The translations under genes were made by a program, and so were the position numbers. The notes below the pieces were generated by a model. That model did not search any database. It was not told the DNA's origin and worked only from the letters and a program-made list of their open reading frames with translations. 46,354 bases of DNA from UBA7374 sp965660635 (lineage in GTDB: Bacteria; Verrucomicrobiota; Verrucomicrobiia; Opitutales; Coraliomargaritaceae), in the NCBI GenBank assembly GCA_965660635.1, contig CBFIAS010000012.1, positions 1 through 46,354 on the forward strand, written 5' to 3'. This document shows positions 25,850-33,846 of this stretch, in pieces (the first letter of the stretch is position 1; the number at the start of each line of letters is the position of its first letter).

Positions 25850-27361
25850 TTATTCCCCGTCTTCCCCGAGACCGTACTGGTCGATCCGCTTGCGCAGGGT
25901 GACCCGCGATATCCCGAGCAAGTCAACCGCCTTGGCCTGCTTGCCTCCGCATTCCTTCAAAGCGCGGGCAATGATCGCGCGCTCGGCATGCTCCAGCAGG
26001 TTCCCGGAGTGCTCCCTGCGCAGGCTCTCATAAGCCGCACCCAGCGGATCCAGCGCGACCGCTCCCACCTCCACCTCGCCTTGCGCCGACGTGCCGCCAT
26101 CCCCGGCCGGATCATCCGCATCGCTCGCGGGCCCGGGACTGTCCGGCCGGTAGCCGACCGCATCAAGCAGTTCATCCGGCAGGTCCTTGACCAGGATGGT
26201 GTCACCCTGGGCCATCACCGCGCTGCGGTACACCAGATTCTCCAACTCACGCACGTTGCCCGGCCAGTCGTGGCGGCCCAGCAGGGCGAGCGCATCGGGA
26301 GCAATCATCGCGGCCTGTGCCTTGCGCTCAGCGGATAGACGCTTGAGCATGAAATCCACCAGGGCAGGCACGTCCTCGCGCCGCTCCCGCAGTGCAGGCA
26401 ACTGGATGCGCACCACATTCAGGCGGTAATATAAATCCTCGCGGAAAGTCTTTTCCCGCACCATCATCTCCAGCGGCTTGTTCGTCGCCGCCAGCATGCG
26501 GACATTGACCTGGATGGTCTCGCTGCTGCCCACCCGCTGGATCTCGCCCTCCTGCAGGGCTCGCAATATCTTGGTCTGCGTGGGCAGGGCCATGTCACCG
26601 ATCTCATCGAGGAAGATCGTGCCGCCGTCGCATAGCTCGAACTTTCCAATTCGCTGGCTCGTCGCGCCGGTGAAAGAGCCCTTCTCGTGGCCGAACAACT
26701 CGCTCTCGATCAGGTTCTCCGGAATGGCCGCGCAATTCACCGCGATGTAGGGCTGGCTGGCCCGCAAGCTGTTGCGGTAAACCGCCCGGGCAATCAATTC
26801 CTTGCCCGTGCCGCTCTCTCCGGTGATCATCACTGTGACGTCGCTCGCCGCCACCTGCCCAATCGTCTTGAAGACCGCCTGCATGGCGGGAGAACTGCCA
26901 ATGATCCCGCCCTCGATGTCTTCCGCGCTGACTTTCGGGGAAGCTTCCGCGACGGGGCCGTTGGCCGCCTTGTCCAGATCCTGCGATGCCGCCAGCGCTG
27001 ACTCCGTCAGCGAAAGGATCTTCTTCAGGTCGAAAGGCTTCATGATGTAGTCGAAGGCCCCGAACTTCATCGCCTCAATGGTGGTTTGCGTGGTTCCGTA
27101 AGCCGTCATCAGGATGATCATGGCGTTCGGGCGGATGCCGCGCAGATGCTGGAGCGCCTCGATCCCGCTCATGCCCGGCATCCGGTTGTCCAGCAGGATG
27201 ACCTGCGGATCCGCCTGCTTGGCCACATCCAGCCCGGCTTCCCCGCTGTTTGCTTCAACCACTTCATAACCCCGCCCGGACAATACCCGCTTGAGCGAGT
27301 AGCGCAGGTCGTCGTCATCATCGATCACCAGAACGGTCGGTCGGTTTTCTTTCGAGTCCAT
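25850..27361 (-). CDS. Sigma-54-dependent NtrC-family response regulator
   Basis: A 503-residue three-domain regulator. The receiver domain (8-120) has the acidic pocket DDDDD at 14-18 and phospho-acceptor Asp58. The AAA+ domain (about 150-385) has Walker A GESGTGKE (181-188), the sigma-54 contact loop GSFTGA (229-234) and Walker B TIFLDEIG. The Fis-type HTH is at the C-terminus (GKQAKAVDLLGISRVTLRKR). An unusual acidic Gly/Asp/Pro-rich linker separates AAA+ and HTH. No histidine kinase is adjacent, so the partner is unknown. ATG at 27361 is preferred over a start at 27379. It controls sigma-54 promoters, targets unknown. Confidence 0.93.
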   Translation of the reverse strand: MDSKENRPTVLVIDDDDDLRYSLKRVLSGRGYEVVEANSGEAGLDVAKQADPQVILLDNRMPGMSGIEALQHLRGIRPNAMIILMTAYGTTQTTIEAMKFGAFDYIMKPFDLKKILSLTESALAASQDLDKAANGPVAEASPKVSAEDIEGGIIGSSPAMQAVFKTIGQVAASDVTVMITGESGTGKELIARAVYRNSLRASQPYIAVNCAAIPENLIESELFGHEKGSFTGATSQRIGKFELCDGGTIFLDEIGDMALPTQTKILRALQEGEIQRVGSSETIQVNVRMLAATNKPLEMMVREKTFREDLYYRLNVVRIQLPALRERREDVPALVDFMLKRLSAERKAQAAMIAPDALALLGRHDWPGNVRELENLVYRSAVMAQGDTILVKDLPDELLDAVGYRPDSPGPASDADDPAGDGGTSAQGEVEVGAVALDPLGAAYESLRREHSGNLLEHAERAIIARALKECGGKQAKAVDLLGISRVTLRKRIDQYGLGEDGE

Positions 27362-27457
27362 GTTAAAAAAAGCGATCATGTGCCCGTCTCTTCACCGGAG
27401 GCAAGCAGGATGCTGCCGCAGGCGGAAAATTGCCAGCGGCCCGTTGAACAATCCAGG

Positions 27458-28006
27458 CTAGTGGGATTCGAACCGCCCCCAGAGGTGGACGAACGACCAG
27501 GCGAAGTCCCGCGGCCGCCGTGCCATCCAATCGGCCAGCTCCTTCAACTCCACCCATTTGCCCTCGCTGATCTCGCCGGGATCCAGGGTAAAGGGGCCTT
27601 CGCTCTGGCAACGGTAGACACGGACGAATTCGTTACCGGTCTCCCGGCAAGGCACGGCCTTGAACAGCGGCTCCAGGACCAAACCGCGAAGACCGATCTC
27701 CTCGGACAACTCACGGACCGCAGCCGCATCGTAGGACTCGCCGGCATCGACATGCCCGGAGCAGGAACTAACCCACTTGCCGGGAGCCGAATCCTTGCTC
27801 ATCGAGCGGCGCTGGAGAAACAACTGCCCGGCGCCATTGAAGACGAAGACATGAACCGCCCGGTGCAACAGGCCGAGACGATGAACGTTGGAACGTGTTT
27901 CCTGCCGCAGGACTTCGTCGCGGGCATCGACCACGTCGAAGAGCTCCTCGCGGTCCGGCAGGTCTTCCGGGCAGGAAATGGTTGGGGCAGTATCTTGGTT
28001 AGGCAT
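27458..28006 (-). CDS. Nudix hydrolase
   Basis: A 182-residue protein with a complete Nudix box at 84-106 (GHVDAGE, then REL-SEEIGL), fitting GX5EX7REUXEEXGU, so it binds Mg2+ and hydrolyses a nucleoside-diphosphate-linked substrate. The preceding HRAVHVFVFNGAGQLFLQRRS and APGKWVSSCSGH resemble YfcD/isopentenyl-diphosphate-isomerase-like Nudix proteins. The substrate is undetermined. The ATG at 28006 is preferred over 28048. It lies 96 bases upstream of the NtrC-type gene on the same strand and downstream of folE2. Confidence 0.9.
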   Translation of the reverse strand: MPNQDTAPTISCPEDLPDREELFDVVDARDEVLRQETRSNVHRLGLLHRAVHVFVFNGAGQLFLQRRSMSKDSAPGKWVSSCSGHVDAGESYDAAAVRELSEEIGLRGLVLEPLFKAVPCRETGNEFVRVYRCQSEGPFTLDPGEISEGKWVELKELADWMARRPRDFAWSFVHLWGRFESH

Positions 28007-28129
28007 GGCAAGCAAAGGTTGGACAGAAGATTGCAGAACTAGCTCCAAAAAGCCCGATTTATTTGTTCACAATCCTCCCTTTCGGAAGTGGACAACTCCG
28101 CTGCAGTTACTTTGCCAAGGGGTATAAAC

Positions 28130-29110
28130 CTAGCGAATGAGTGACTTGAAGTCGTCAAACTGGCCGCTGAACCCGCCCGGCATGCCCTTGTTGATCACCG
28201 CCACAGCGTCGTGCGAGTGCAGTGATTCCAGATGCGCGCAGGCCACCTGGAAATCAACGATCCGGGAATCCCCGTCCAGTTGCTCGTAGATCAAGCGGGC
28301 GGCGTCCTCGACAAACTTGGTGAACGCCCCGTTCAACTCGGCAAAAGCCTGCTCGTCCTCCCGCTTGACCATCACCTGGGTCTCCGTCCTCAGCGCGGCC
28401 AGGCACATCTGTTGGACAGCCTCAATACTGAGGTGCTCCTTCTCGCCGATCTCCACGCTCACCCGGGCCGTGCTCCGCTGGGAATGCGGAATGCCGTAGA
28501 CATTGCGCTTTTCCCGGGCGTGCTCGGAAAGCTCCGAAGAACACGGACAGGCAGAGGAGTAGATGTAGTCTAGGTGGATGTACTTGCGGAAACGGTTCAG
28601 CTCATCGACCCTCCCCTCGTAGGCGCATTGATAGTACTGCCAGCCCTCCAAGCCACTGCGCAAGCTCGTCTGCGGGATCGGATAGGCGAAATCCAGTTTG
28701 ATCTGCGCCCGGTGCGCCCGCAGCGTCTTCTTGTACTGCCGCAAAATCTCCTCCAACAGGTCCGGAGTGAAAATGCGCGTCTGGTAATCGTAAAACACCC
28801 GCATGATCCGCGACATGTTGATGCCCTTGTGGCCCGCCTCCAAGGAAACCGTGCCCGTCACCGATGTCTCCAGCGTGTGGGTGTCCGAATCCGGCGTGAT
28901 GTAGCGAAGCGGCAACCGGAAATTGGAAATTCCTACCTTGAGGATCGGCACATTCGCCCCGTAGATCTGCCGCGAACCGGCATTCTGCATGTCCGGCATG
29001 CTCGCCCGGTACTCGTCGGTCAGGACAAAATCGCCATCATACTCCACGAGCGGACGGGACGACGCCGGGGAAAGCGTGTCCTCTGGAGAGCCGATGGTTT
29101 TCTCTTTCAT
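28130..29110 (-). CDS. folE2: GTP cyclohydrolase IB (FolE2)
   Basis: Catalyses the first step of folate (or queuosine precursor) synthesis, GTP to 7,8-dihydroneopterin triphosphate. At 326 residues it matches FolE2 rather than classical FolE. Motifs: VGISNFRLPLRY, GHKGINMSRIMR, the metal/active-site SSACPCSSELSEHA (Cys188, Cys190), GIPHSQRSTARV and HSHDAVAVINKG. FolE2 works with metals other than zinc, so it is often favoured under zinc limitation. No Zur site was identified. The ATG at 29110 starts the recognised protein; upstream residues to 29212 have no similarity. queA in the same window also needs this product. Confidence 0.95.
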   Translation of the reverse strand: MKEKTIGSPEDTLSPASSRPLVEYDGDFVLTDEYRASMPDMQNAGSRQIYGANVPILKVGISNFRLPLRYITPDSDTHTLETSVTGTVSLEAGHKGINMSRIMRVFYDYQTRIFTPDLLEEILRQYKKTLRAHRAQIKLDFAYPIPQTSLRSGLEGWQYYQCAYEGRVDELNRFRKYIHLDYIYSSACPCSSELSEHAREKRNVYGIPHSQRSTARVSVEIGEKEHLSIEAVQQMCLAALRTETQVMVKREDEQAFAELNGAFTKFVEDAARLIYEQLDGDSRIVDFQVACAHLESLHSHDAVAVINKGMPGGFSGQFDDFKSLIR

Positions 29111-29291
29111 GTCGGGCTGCAGCTTGGCGCTGAAAAAACAGGAACTATTAATTTGGATGCGCAACCTGCCGGGTGCAAGTCTTTGGATGCGATTATCCAA
29201 ACCGCTGAACACATCCTAAATCACTTCCGAAATCAAGCGCGGAAAAAATAGCTTTGCCCGCCGTCCGGGCAACGCTTTGCTGAGGCGATTC

Positions 29292-30092
29292 ATGCAGGCC
29301 GATTTTCATATCCTCAGTTCAAGCAGCCTCGGGAACTGCGCCCTCCTCCGCACCGGCCACAGCAAGATCCTCATCGATGCCGGCCTCTCCGGCAAGCGCA
29401 TCGAGGGCATGCTCCAGGAGATCGGGGAAAGCCTCGACACGATCGACGCCGTCTTCCTCACCCACGAGCACCAGGATCACGCGCAAGGCATCCGCGGACT
29501 AGCCAGGCGGGCCGACCTGCCCGTCCACGCCAACCGGGATACCGCCGCCGCCGTCCAGGAAAAACTCACCAAGCGCCCGAACTGGCAAATCTTCCAGACC
29601 GGCTCCAGCTTCCGCTTCCGCGATCTCGACGTCCGCTCCTTCTCCCTCCCGCACGACGCCTACGATCCCGTGGGATTCTCCTTCCACTGGGGCAGCCGGG
29701 ACGACCTCTTCCACAAGCCCGGAAGCCTCGCCTGGGTGACCGACCTCGGCTACGTGCCCGAACATGTTAAAATCCAACTGCGCGAAGTACAGACCCTTGT
29801 CATCGAGTCGAACTACGATGAGGAAATGCTCGAGAAGGACACGCGGCGACCCTGGTCAACCAAGCAGCGCATCCGCGGCCGGCACGGGCACCTGTCCAAC
29901 GATGCCGCCTACCAACTTCTGGAGGACCTCAACGGCGCAAGCGACCTGCAATCCGTGCATCTCGCCCACCTCAGCAAGGACTGCAACTGTCCGGAAAAAG
30001 TCCGCACCCGATTCTCCCCCCTCGACCAGGGCTCCCTCAAAATCCACGTCGTCGATCCGGCGGCTAGCATCATTCCTGCTCAAGTGCACTAG
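29292..30092 (+). CDS. MBL-fold metallo-hydrolase (YycJ/WalJ-like)
   Basis: A 266-residue metallo-beta-lactamase-fold enzyme. The metal motif THEHQDH is at 57-63, LPHDAYDPVGFSF gives the next ligand, and VIESNYDEEML and GRHGHLSNDAA are typical of the YycJ/WalJ subgroup of putative 5'-3' exonucleases or phosphodiesterases. Starts at 29292 (ATG) or 29277 (TTG) are possible. It is divergent from folE2 and only 18 bases upstream of pyk, so probably co-transcribed. Confidence 0.9.
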   Translation: MQADFHILSSSSLGNCALLRTGHSKILIDAGLSGKRIEGMLQEIGESLDTIDAVFLTHEHQDHAQGIRGLARRADLPVHANRDTAAAVQEKLTKRPNWQIFQTGSSFRFRDLDVRSFSLPHDAYDPVGFSFHWGSRDDLFHKPGSLAWVTDLGYVPEHVKIQLREVQTLVIESNYDEEMLEKDTRRPWSTKQRIRGRHGHLSNDAAYQLLEDLNGASDLQSVHLAHLSKDCNCPEKVRTRFSPLDQGSLKIHVVDPAASIIPAQVH

Positions 30093-30110
30093 GAGACCCG
30101 TATAACTACC

Positions 30111-31532
30111 ATGCGAAAAACATTCCAGAAAACCAAAATTATCTTTACCGTCGGCCCGGCCACTCAAGACGAGGATACGCTCAAGCAGCTGATCCTTTCC
30201 GGCGTCGACATCTGCCGGATCAACATGGCCCACGCCGACCATGAGTGGACCCGCGAAATCATCGCCCGCGTCCGCAATGTCTGTAAAGAGACCGGGCGCC
30301 ACATCGGCTTCATGATGGACGTCAAAGGGCCGGAGATCCGCACCGGGGACATCCCCGGGACCTTCGAATTGAGAAAAGGAGAGACCTTCGACTTCACCTA
30401 CGGGCTCGGCCTCGGCGAAACCGGCCCCGACGGCATCCGCCGTGTGGATGTCAACTACCCGGACCTGGCCAGCGATTTGCAGGTCGGCCAGACCATCCTC
30501 GTCGACAGCGGCCTCATCCGCATGAAGGTCCTGGAAATCGACGGACAGCGGGTGCGCTGCGAAGTCCTCATCCCCGGGCCCATGGGCAACCGCCGTCACA
30601 TCAACCTGCCCGGCGTGCGCGTCAACCTGCCCGCCCTCACCGCGAAAGACCAGGCCGACATCGAGGTCGGCATTGAGCAGGGCATCGCCTTCTTTGCCCT
30701 CTCCTTCGTCCGCGAACCCGCCGACCTGGAGACCTTCCACAAATTCCTCGCCGAGCGCGGCTCCGACGCAAAAGTCATCGCCAAGATCGAGGACCAGCAG
30801 GCCATCACCAACCTCGAGGACATCATTATCGCCTCCGACGGGCTCATGATCGCCCGGGGCGACCTCGGCATCGAATGCCCCTTCGAAGACCTCCCCAGCA
30901 TCCAGTCAACCGCCATCAACACCTGCATCCAGCGAACCAAGCCCGTGATCGTCGCCACCCACATGCTCGAGTCCATGATCCAGTCACCCCTGCCCACCCG
31001 CGCCGAAGTGACCGATGTGACCAACGCCGTGCGCGAACAGGCAGACTGCATCATGCTCTCCGGGGAGACCACCGTCGGCAAATACCCCGTCGAGTGCGTC
31101 GAGACCATGAACCGTATCGCCCAGCGCACCGAGCAAGAACCAGCCGATGTCCTCCGCAAGGACATCTCACTGCGCCAGCCAAAATCAAAGATGCTCCGCT
31201 CCGCTGCCTACCTCGCCAGCGAGATGAATGCCGCAGTCGTCGTCTTCACCCGACGGGGATTCTACACCCAGAAACTCTCCTCCCTCCGGCCCCGCGTCCC
31301 CATCTACGCCTTTACCGACAAGGAACTGCTCTTCCGTCAACTGCTCCTCCTGCGCGGCATCGAGCCCTTCTTCATGGAATTCGACCACGACCACGAGACC
31401 ACCATCCAGAAGGCATTCTCCGAACTCAAGAACCGGCAGTGGGCCAAAGCCGGAGACCCCATCATCACCATCACCAAGATGTATGCCGGCAGCGAACTGA
31501 TCGACAGCACGCAGATCCGGGAAATTATCTGA
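30111..31532 (+). CDS. pyk: Pyruvate kinase
   Basis: Converts phosphoenolpyruvate and ADP to pyruvate and ATP, the last glycolytic step. At 473 residues it is full length. KIIFTVGPATQDEDTLK begins the barrel, VKGPEIRTGDI and KIEDQQAITNLEDI hold the active-site signature with the catalytic Lys, GLMIARGDLGIE and KPVIVATHMLESM are standard, and the C-terminal regulatory domain shows FTRRGFYTQKLSSLRP. It stands at the end of a plus-strand pair with the MBL hydrolase. Confidence 0.96.
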   Translation: MRKTFQKTKIIFTVGPATQDEDTLKQLILSGVDICRINMAHADHEWTREIIARVRNVCKETGRHIGFMMDVKGPEIRTGDIPGTFELRKGETFDFTYGLGLGETGPDGIRRVDVNYPDLASDLQVGQTILVDSGLIRMKVLEIDGQRVRCEVLIPGPMGNRRHINLPGVRVNLPALTAKDQADIEVGIEQGIAFFALSFVREPADLETFHKFLAERGSDAKVIAKIEDQQAITNLEDIIIASDGLMIARGDLGIECPFEDLPSIQSTAINTCIQRTKPVIVATHMLESMIQSPLPTRAEVTDVTNAVREQADCIMLSGETTVGKYPVECVETMNRIAQRTEQEPADVLRKDISLRQPKSKMLRSAAYLASEMNAAVVVFTRRGFYTQKLSSLRPRVPIYAFTDKELLFRQLLLLRGIEPFFMEFDHDHETTIQKAFSELKNRQWAKAGDPIITITKMYAGSELIDSTQIREII

Positions 31533-31829
31533 CGATTGCTACATGAGCAAGCAGGCTACTCCCCGCATCTCATCTTTTGCATCCCTTGGCGAGTAACGAC
31601 AGTGCCATCACTCCTTCTAAAGAATTATTCTGCCAAATAGTAGTGTGGACCGGACGCTGAGATCACTCAGCCAGTGGTACACAAATGTACACAAAGAGTC
31701 ACGAATAAGAGTTTTTCTGGCAGAAGAATACAGAATTCTGGCGTTGGGACTCTGGAAGGGGAAGAAGGAGCCGAACGTTCGATGTTCAACCTTCCCTGCC
31801 CCTGCCGCGCCAAGGAAGACTGCGCCAAA
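31533..31829. other. Intergenic stretch after pyk
   Basis: About 300 bases with no convincing gene. Apart from the 48-bp repeat it contains AT-rich words such as CAGAATTCTGG and two ACACAAA-type words, which look like worn intergenic repeat sequence. No terminator hairpin for pyk was recognised. Confidence 0.5.
31588..31635 (+). repeat. 48-bp direct repeat, left copy
   Basis: Ends CTAAAGAATTATTCTGCCA. It matches 32438-32485 with about six or seven substitutions; the last 32 bases differ at only one position. The two copies bracket the remnant PIN locus. Confidence 0.8.
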
Positions 31830-32030
31830 TCAAGCCCTGGAAGCACTCTTCCAGGGCCGCCGTGCCTTGCTTGAAGAGGCCTTCGTACGCATGGCCTGCA
31901 GCTTTCCGGCAACGTCCTGATTCAGGTAGGCCAAACGCGTCTCCTCGTCCATTGAAGACAACGCCTTGCCAGTGGCAGTGCGCCACTTTCGGGATTCGAT
32001 AACGGCATCAAACTTCTTTTTCGTGGACAT
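31830..32030 (-). CDS. Small antitoxin-like protein, partner of the PIN remnant
   Basis: A 66-residue basic protein. MSTKKKFDAVIESRKWRTA resembles the 'KFDAVxxxRxxR' start of short antitoxin-type proteins that follow PIN-domain genes in many genomes. The rest, SMDEETRLAYLNQDVAGKL, would form helices. It begins 17 bases after the PIN fragment on the same strand. The C-terminus (SSSKARRPWKSASRA) is low complexity. Assignment depends on context. Confidence 0.45.
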   Translation of the reverse strand: MSTKKKFDAVIESRKWRTATGKALSSMDEETRLAYLNQDVAGKLQAMRTKASSSKARRPWKSASRA

Positions 32031-32047
32031 AAATCAATGAAGATGGG

Positions 32048-32314
32048 CTAACAATACGCACCTGTGCGAAACCGTGCAAGTTCTTCCGCCTCTAACCCAA
32101 TCGGCAAAATATTCTCCTCACCGAAGGTTTCCGTGAACAATGCCTGTACATGGACAGGTGCTTTGGTGATTTCCTCCAGAGTGAGGATTGAGGTCTTGAA
32201 GCAGTAGAAAGACTTCCGGCGCAGATTCCAAAGGCGCCGCGTTGGCCCCTTGAACACGTCGTCAAAATAGCCACCAATTACAGAAGTATCAACATAGATT
32301 TCAGTTGCTGCCAT
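32048..32314 (-). pseudogene. Truncated PIN-domain toxin
   Basis: An 88-residue frame beginning MAATEIYVDTSVIGGYFDDV, the start of VapC-like PIN ribonucleases with the first catalytic Asp at position 9. Full-length relatives of this type run to about 140-170 residues and need further acidic residues in the C-terminal half. Here the sequence stops after LARFRTGAYC, so those are missing. The gene probably lost its 3' half by deletion and is inactive as an RNase. Confidence 0.65.
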
Positions 32315-32437
32315 GACGAGCGTATAAAGGATACCTGTTCTCTATCTTCTTACAATCAGGTGCAGGCTCTCATTGGTTGTCACGATTAGATGACAGTAGC
32401 TTCACCGGAGCCTAACAGCAAGGTTTTCCCGCCCCAT

Positions 32438-32485
32438 GGCGGGTAATGGAAGCGCCATCACTCCTTCTAATGAATTATTCTGCCA
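32438..32485 (+). repeat. 48-bp direct repeat, right copy
   Basis: Partner of 31588-31635, ending CTAATGAATTATTCTGCCA. It is followed by a second shorter ATTATTCTGCCA-like word (TTATTCTGCCAT near 32491-32502), so the repeat family is iterated. Confidence 0.8.
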
Positions 32486-32529
32486 CCAGTTATTCTGCCA
32501 TACTTTCCCTGCACAGATGCAGTGCACTC

Positions 32530-33801
32530 TCAGCGGTTCGATATTCCTGCCTTCCTGCTTTCCTTATTCCACCCGGCGAAGTCTTCGCGGCACTTCGCGG
32601 GCAATAACAGAATGCTCCCCAGCAAGCAGGCGCCGCTCAAAGCCCCAAAAAGAGCGCCTGCCGGAGCTGGCCAATTAAAAAACACGCAGGCTGACAGGCC
32701 GAGCCAGGCCAGGCTTATTCCGGCCTGCATCCATCCTCGCGGCCAACCATGCCGGGCGACTGCAGCCAGAGGAAAAAGGGCCGGGGCCAGCAGCAGCGAG
32801 GCCACCCGTTCCAGCCCGGCCAGCCAGCCACCCCCCGCGGACAGGGCGACAAAGAGGATCAGGCTGGCAAGCGCGAGAATGCCGCATTGCCAGAATAAAA
32901 CCCGCCGCCAGCGGATGGCCGGACGCTCGTCCATGACAACACCTGCAAAACGCCAGCCACGCAACTTCCGCCACAGCCCCTGCTGTAGCCAGCGCCCGGC
33001 GAGGAGGATCCACACCACCACTGGAAGCAGGCTCCATCGCGCAATCCCACCCGCTTCTGAACCGGCCTCCGCGAGCAGGACCAGGGAAAGCAGGCTGAGG
33101 CCCGCTGCAACCGGCAAGTCGTGATGCGCCACCCGCATGCGCAAGGCGGACAAAGCAGGCGCCAGGAATAAACCCGCACCGGCAAACAAGCTCAAGAACA
33201 CCACTGAAACCGCAAGCATCCGGAATAGCCCGGCGACGGATGCATCGAGCACGCCCGACCGCAAGAGATGCTCCAGCCAGACGGCGTTGGCCGCCAGCGC
33301 GCCGCAGAGCAGGACCCGCCAGGCCATCCCGGAAAAACGCCAGCCCCCCGGCCCGTCCGGCGACAGCCCATAGCCGAAGCGGCGCAACTCCCCGGCCAGG
33401 GCAACCAGATCAAAACGCCCCGGCTCCCAGGACAACTCCAGCACGCGCTCCTGCAAGCTGGCCCGGGCCGCGCGGCATCCGGCCATGCGACTGGCGATCC
33501 GCTCGACCAGCCAGACGCAGCCCACGCAGGTCATCCCCGCGACGCGCAGCCGGGCCGTCCCGGAATCGCCCCGCCGCTCGACCTCCGTCTGCAGACGCCG
33601 CAAGGCCGCCCCGTCCGCAGGCTCCGCCCCGGCAAGGGACTCCACCGGCCGCCCCGTCTGATCCTGCAGCGCATAAAACGCCTCCAGCCCGTCCTTCTGG
33701 ATCAGCCCATGCACCTGCTCACATCCCGCACAGCAAAACCCCTCCGGGCCACTGCCGCGGCGCAGGGGAGTCCCGCAATGAATACATCCGCTTCGTTTCA
33801 T
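32530..33801 (-). CDS. CcoI/FixI-like membrane protein lacking P-type ATPase catalytic domains
   Basis: A 423-residue protein. Residues 5-75 match the Cys-rich N-terminal module of CcoI/FixI copper ATPases (CIHCGTPL, GFCCAGCEQVHGL). Residues 84-150 are an HMA domain with GMTCVGCVWLVE (Cys92, Cys95). About eight TM helices follow. No actuator TGE, no DKTGT phosphorylation motif and no ATP-binding domain exist, and the helix that should carry CPC reads LLLAPALFPLAA (about 337-348). It therefore cannot be an ATP-driven pump. It may bind or pass copper for cbb3-type oxidase maturation (inference). It lies 45 bases after the fused dehydrogenase gene on the same strand. Confidence 0.8.
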   Translation of the reverse strand: MKRSGCIHCGTPLRRGSGPEGFCCAGCEQVHGLIQKDGLEAFYALQDQTGRPVESLAGAEPADGAALRRLQTEVERRGDSGTARLRVAGMTCVGCVWLVERIASRMAGCRAARASLQERVLELSWEPGRFDLVALAGELRRFGYGLSPDGPGGWRFSGMAWRVLLCGALAANAVWLEHLLRSGVLDASVAGLFRMLAVSVVFLSLFAGAGLFLAPALSALRMRVAHHDLPVAAGLSLLSLVLLAEAGSEAGGIARWSLLPVVVWILLAGRWLQQGLWRKLRGWRFAGVVMDERPAIRWRRVLFWQCGILALASLILFVALSAGGGWLAGLERVASLLLAPALFPLAAVARHGWPRGWMQAGISLAWLGLSACVFFNWPAPAGALFGALSGACLLGSILLLPAKCREDFAGWNKESRKAGISNR

Positions 33802-33846
33802 CCGCTCGCTTCAACCAACCGGCATGGGACAACAAGAGCCAGCCGC

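Noticed and set aside
27086..28042. 318-codon plus-strand frame over the NtrC/Nudix genes
   Set aside because: Complement of two clearly recognised proteins; no domain or signal of its own.
31645..31920. 91-codon plus-strand frame after pyk
   Set aside because: It runs through worn repeat sequence and antisense to the antitoxin-like gene, with no start signal or recognisable domain.
32522..33124. Plus-strand frame of 200 codons antisense to the CcoI-like gene
   Set aside because: Arg/Pro/Ala-rich shadow; the minus strand encodes recognised HMA and TM segments.
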